From Mucilaginibacter sp. 44-25 (lineage in GTDB: Bacteria > Bacteroidota > Bacteroidia > Sphingobacteriales > Sphingobacteriaceae), in contig MKTS01000003.1 of NCBI GenBank assembly GCA_001898335.1, forward strand, positions 434,001 to 498,000: a DNA stretch of 64,000 nucleotides. The letters are read 5' to 3'. Shown in pieces: positions 61,937 to 64,000 of this stretch (its first letter is position 1; every line of letters begins with the position of its first letter). A program made the translations under genes and the position numbers. A model generated the notes under the pieces. It saw only the letters and a program-made list of their open reading frames with translations, was not told the origin of the DNA and ran no database searches.

Positions 61937-61981
61937 TTAAAATATTTTACCTAATTTAAGCTTGCTCAATACCAACTGTTA

Positions 61982-62887
61982 CTAATACATGTCTGTAGAG
62001 TCACCTGTGAAAGTGAATGAAGGCAGATTTACAGGAGTAATGTTTAAATTGGCAATATGATAATACGGTGTGCCTGATATTGGTGTAAACGTACCACCTG
62101 AGTAACTTGCAATAGGGTTATTATTACCCGTTGCTGTGTTAAAGCTATGAATAGCAGTTACAGTGCCGTTACTAAGGAATATATCGTATTCAAACTGCTG
62201 TCCTCCTTGGGTTAACTGAAAACCAATTTCAACTGTTGATGGTGGGATAGTGGGTTTTACCGGCGGTGGTACAGGATAATCAATACTTGCAATAGCCCAA
62301 TGCGAGCCTGTTGTAACGCGTATTAACTTAGCCACGGTATTTACTACGTTTGATTGTGTGGTGTATGGGCCACTTACATAATCCCAAATCAGCGGATTAG
62401 TTTTATTAGCCGGATCTTTTTCATAAGTATTTCTGGCATCCCGGTATTTCGAAACATCGCTTTGAAATTTAACGGCATCAAAGGAACCTAATACGCCAAC
62501 AGAAACGGTAAAAACGTCTTGCCCTATCGCGCCTTAAGTATTACCTATAGTAACATAAGCGTTATATCCCGGTGCTGCTGCTATGCTGGCACCTACCGTA
62601 GGCACGCCATTCACCAGGTCTGGATAGGCGTTGGTATCCCATGAGGGTGAGCCGGTAACCTTGATAACCGCCAGGCCAAAATTAGCCGTATAGGTATCAA
62701 AGTTTTCGCCGGGTTGCCGTGGCTGTAAAGTCAGGTCTCTGTAATAGTAGCTCGGCGTAGCTACGTTGGTTTTTAATTTTGAGGTAGCGCTTTTAGGTTC
62801 CTGGGCGGTTTGTGTGGTAAGGTCTTTCTTGCATGCACCAAAGGTGATAGCAACGATGGCCATGGCGGCCATTAAGGTTTTTTTCAT
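61982..62887 (-). pseudogene. lipoprotein gene interrupted by one in-frame TAA
   Basis: From the ATG at 62887 the frame encodes a lipoprotein (signal LMAAMAIVAITFGAC, lipobox GACKK) and stops at codon 118 (TAA, 62534-62536). Reading on in the same frame, 183 more codons are open to a stop at 61982: first GAIGQDVFTVSVGVLGSFDA, then NTYEKDPANKTNPLIWDY and IRVTTGSHWAIASIDYPVP, ending SFTFTGDSTDMY. Composition and style are continuous across the stop, so this is one ~300-residue gene with a single nonsense change (CAA, GAA or AAA to TAA) or a sequencing error. A GTG at 62333-62335 could suggest a second gene but is more likely internal. No known domain recognised. Confidence 0.75.
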
Positions 62888-62983
62888 AAATGCAATAATT
62901 AAAGGTTAAGTGCATTTATACGGAGGGTTTAATATTAAGTTTCAGGCAATAAAATGTTTAACATACGTTTAACATTTTTAACC

Positions 62984-63391
62984 TTATTTCTTATCCACAC
63001 TATACCTGCCGGGGCCAATAAATAGCAAACCCGCGAAGATCAGTGCGTCGTCAATAGCGTGAGAGGCGCCCATGAGGCCATCGCCGCTGCCCAGGTGACT
63101 GGCTGCCGCCACGATCATGTTAATAATAAGCAGCAAGCATACCGGGCGAAAGGCTAAACCTACAATTAATAAAAAGCCTCCAAGGACTTCAACAATAGCC
63201 GCCATAAAGCCCCAAAATACCGGCGCAAACGTTAAGCCCACATATTTGGTTGCCGAGCCGATCTCGCCCCACAGGTGCGGCCCGCCCATCAACTTAGGGT
63301 AGCCATGATATATGAACATGGCACCAAGGCCAACACGGGTGATGAGTAAGCCAAAATCTTTATACTGGTTTAATTTGCTTAGGTATGCCAT
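62984..63391 (-). CDS. DoxX family membrane protein
   Basis: A 135-residue inner-membrane protein with four hydrophobic helices. The family pattern is clear: FGLLITRVGLGAMFIYHGYP with KLMGG, then FMAAIVEVLGGFLLIVGL and the C-terminal HAIDDALIFAGLLFIGPGRY. DoxX-like proteins have been associated with thiosulfate/quinone oxidoreductase subunits and with redox stress complexes; many stand alone with no known role, as here. Its start is 10 bp after the S66 peptidase stop, so it is probably co-transcribed with it. Confidence 0.93.
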   Translation of the reverse strand: MAYLSKLNQYKDFGLLITRVGLGAMFIYHGYPKLMGGPHLWGEIGSATKYVGLTFAPVFWGFMAAIVEVLGGFLLIVGLAFRPVCLLLIINMIVAAASHLGSGDGLMGASHAIDDALIFAGLLFIGPGRYSVDKK

Positions 63392-63401
63392 GGTATATGG
63401 T

Positions 63402-64000
63402 TTAGTAATGGATGATCGTTTGGTTTTCCTGCACCTCTAAATATACGGATTGCCCCAATATTAAACTGCAGTTATTAGAAATATGCCCGGCAGGGAAATC
63501 AAAGCATACGGGGTAACGGTAGTCTTTCACCACATCCATCACTATTTCAGGGAGTGTTTGCCCGAAGGGGATGTCGTTATCCTTCATATCTGTAAACCCG
63601 CCGATGATGAGTCCGGCTAAATGCTCCAGCTTACCCGCGCGTTTAAGGCAGCGCAGCATACGGTCAACTGCGTACAGGTATTCGCCAACGTCTTCCAGGA
63701 ATAATACTTTGCCCTCATAATCAATATCGCTCACAGAGCCGGAGATAGCCATCATTAACGAGAGGTTACCCCCAACCAATATGCCATTGGCTTTGCCCTG
63801 CCGGTTACAGGTGTTTGCCGGCAATGTATATTTTAATTCCTCACCAAATAAGGCCATCCTGAGCGTTTCCAGCGAGTATTTGGAAGCATCGGGAATATTA
63901 AGTGGCATTTGCCCGTGTATGCAAGCGATACCATAGTTGCTGATAATATGCGCGTGCAGCAGCGTAATGTCACTAAAGCCGATGAGCCATTTGGGCTTGT
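63402..64000 (-). CDS. LD-carboxypeptidase (peptidase S66), N-terminus outside the window
   Basis: C-terminal ~200 residues of an LdcA-like enzyme that removes the terminal D-Ala from tetrapeptides during murein recycling. The frame stays open to the window edge; the segment before the internal ATG at 63908 reads KPKWLIGFSDITLLHAH, a highly conserved S66 block. Downstream are GILVGGNLSLMMAISGS, the catalytic Glu in VLFLEDVGEYLY and the catalytic His in FPAGHISNN. The nucleophilic Ser (GGYG-S region) lies upstream, beyond the window. Followed by doxX in the same orientation. Confidence 0.93.
   Translation of the reverse strand, partial: KPKWLIGFSDITLLHAHIISNYGIACIHGQMPLNIPDASKYSLETLRMALFGEELKYTLPANTCNRQGKANGILVGGNLSLMMAISGSVSDIDYEGKVLFLEDVGEYLYAVDRMLRCLKRAGKLEHLAGLIIGGFTDMKDNDIPFGQTLPEIVMDVVKDYRYPVCFDFPAGHISNNCSLILGQSVYLEVQENQTIIHY

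Noticed and set aside
61982..62335. Independent GTG-started gene
   Set aside because: It is in the same frame as the lipoprotein and is preceded by about 66 open codons, so an interrupted single gene explains it better.
62534..62536. Programmed readthrough or recoding at the TAA
   Set aside because: No recoding signal or conserved structure can be shown; TAA is not a selenocysteine or pyrrolysine codon. A mutation or sequence error is simpler.

Overview
The window looks like a chromosomal segment of a Bacteroidota member, most probably family Sphingobacteriaceae (Mucilaginibacter/Pedobacter type). The evidence is two SusC/SusD modules, a SusR-like regulator, many lipoproteins with an S/A-C-K-K lipobox, -7 promoter boxes of the Bacteroidota type (TAnnTTTG), few Shine-Dalgarno sequences and moderate GC. 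Genus is inference; no 16S gene is present.

Region 1 (1-17.5 kb): the end of a ROK sugar kinase, an NTF2-like protein and a membrane zinc peptidase, then on the minus strand a starch/maltodextrin utilization locus. In transcription order it reads susR-like regulator, susC, susD, susE, an internal terminator, a SusA-type GH13 enzyme, an SLC45-type MFS sugar importer, type I pullulanase and an alpha-amylase lipoprotein. The surface amylase would cut glucan, SusCDE would bind and import oligosaccharides, the neopullulanase and pullulanase would process them in the periplasm, and the MFS protein would carry maltose or glucose inward.

Region 2 (17.6-28 kb): an initiator tRNA-fMet divergent from era across a palindromic double promoter, then der. 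Next come a divergent histidine kinase and sigma-54 response regulator pair, an outer-membrane porin with a small secreted protein, and an SPFH/band-7 protein with vault-like repeats.

Region 3 (28-37 kb): rpsP, rimM, trmD and rplS, interrupted by two unrelated genes. A 630-bp tandem array of 91/92-bp palindromic units follows, then apaG, dusB and a CPBP protease-DUF2007-cdsA-psd operon.

Region 4 (37-50 kb): an aldo/keto reductase with an AraC regulator, a putative secreted zinc protease, a lipoprotein with a candidate sigma-54 promoter, a metallophosphoesterase, an AlkD-like repair protein, an MHS-family transporter, recQ-murF, and a large secreted M14 peptidase.

Region 5 (50-64 kb): a TonB receptor, a PadR-PspC-small protein operon, a second SusC/SusD set with a DUF1735 lipoprotein but no CAZymes, a secreted regulatory-domain protein, a lipoprotein gene broken by one in-frame stop codon, DoxX, and the C-terminal part of an S66 LD-carboxypeptidase running off the window.

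The most unusual signals are non-coding: the palindromic repeat array, the face-to-face tRNA/era promoter, a 26-bp inverted repeat framing the junction of two convergent genes, phased direct repeats before an AraC-linked operon, and -24/-12-like elements around the sigma-54 regulator. No CRISPR array, rRNA operon, transposase, phage or recognisable defence system was found.
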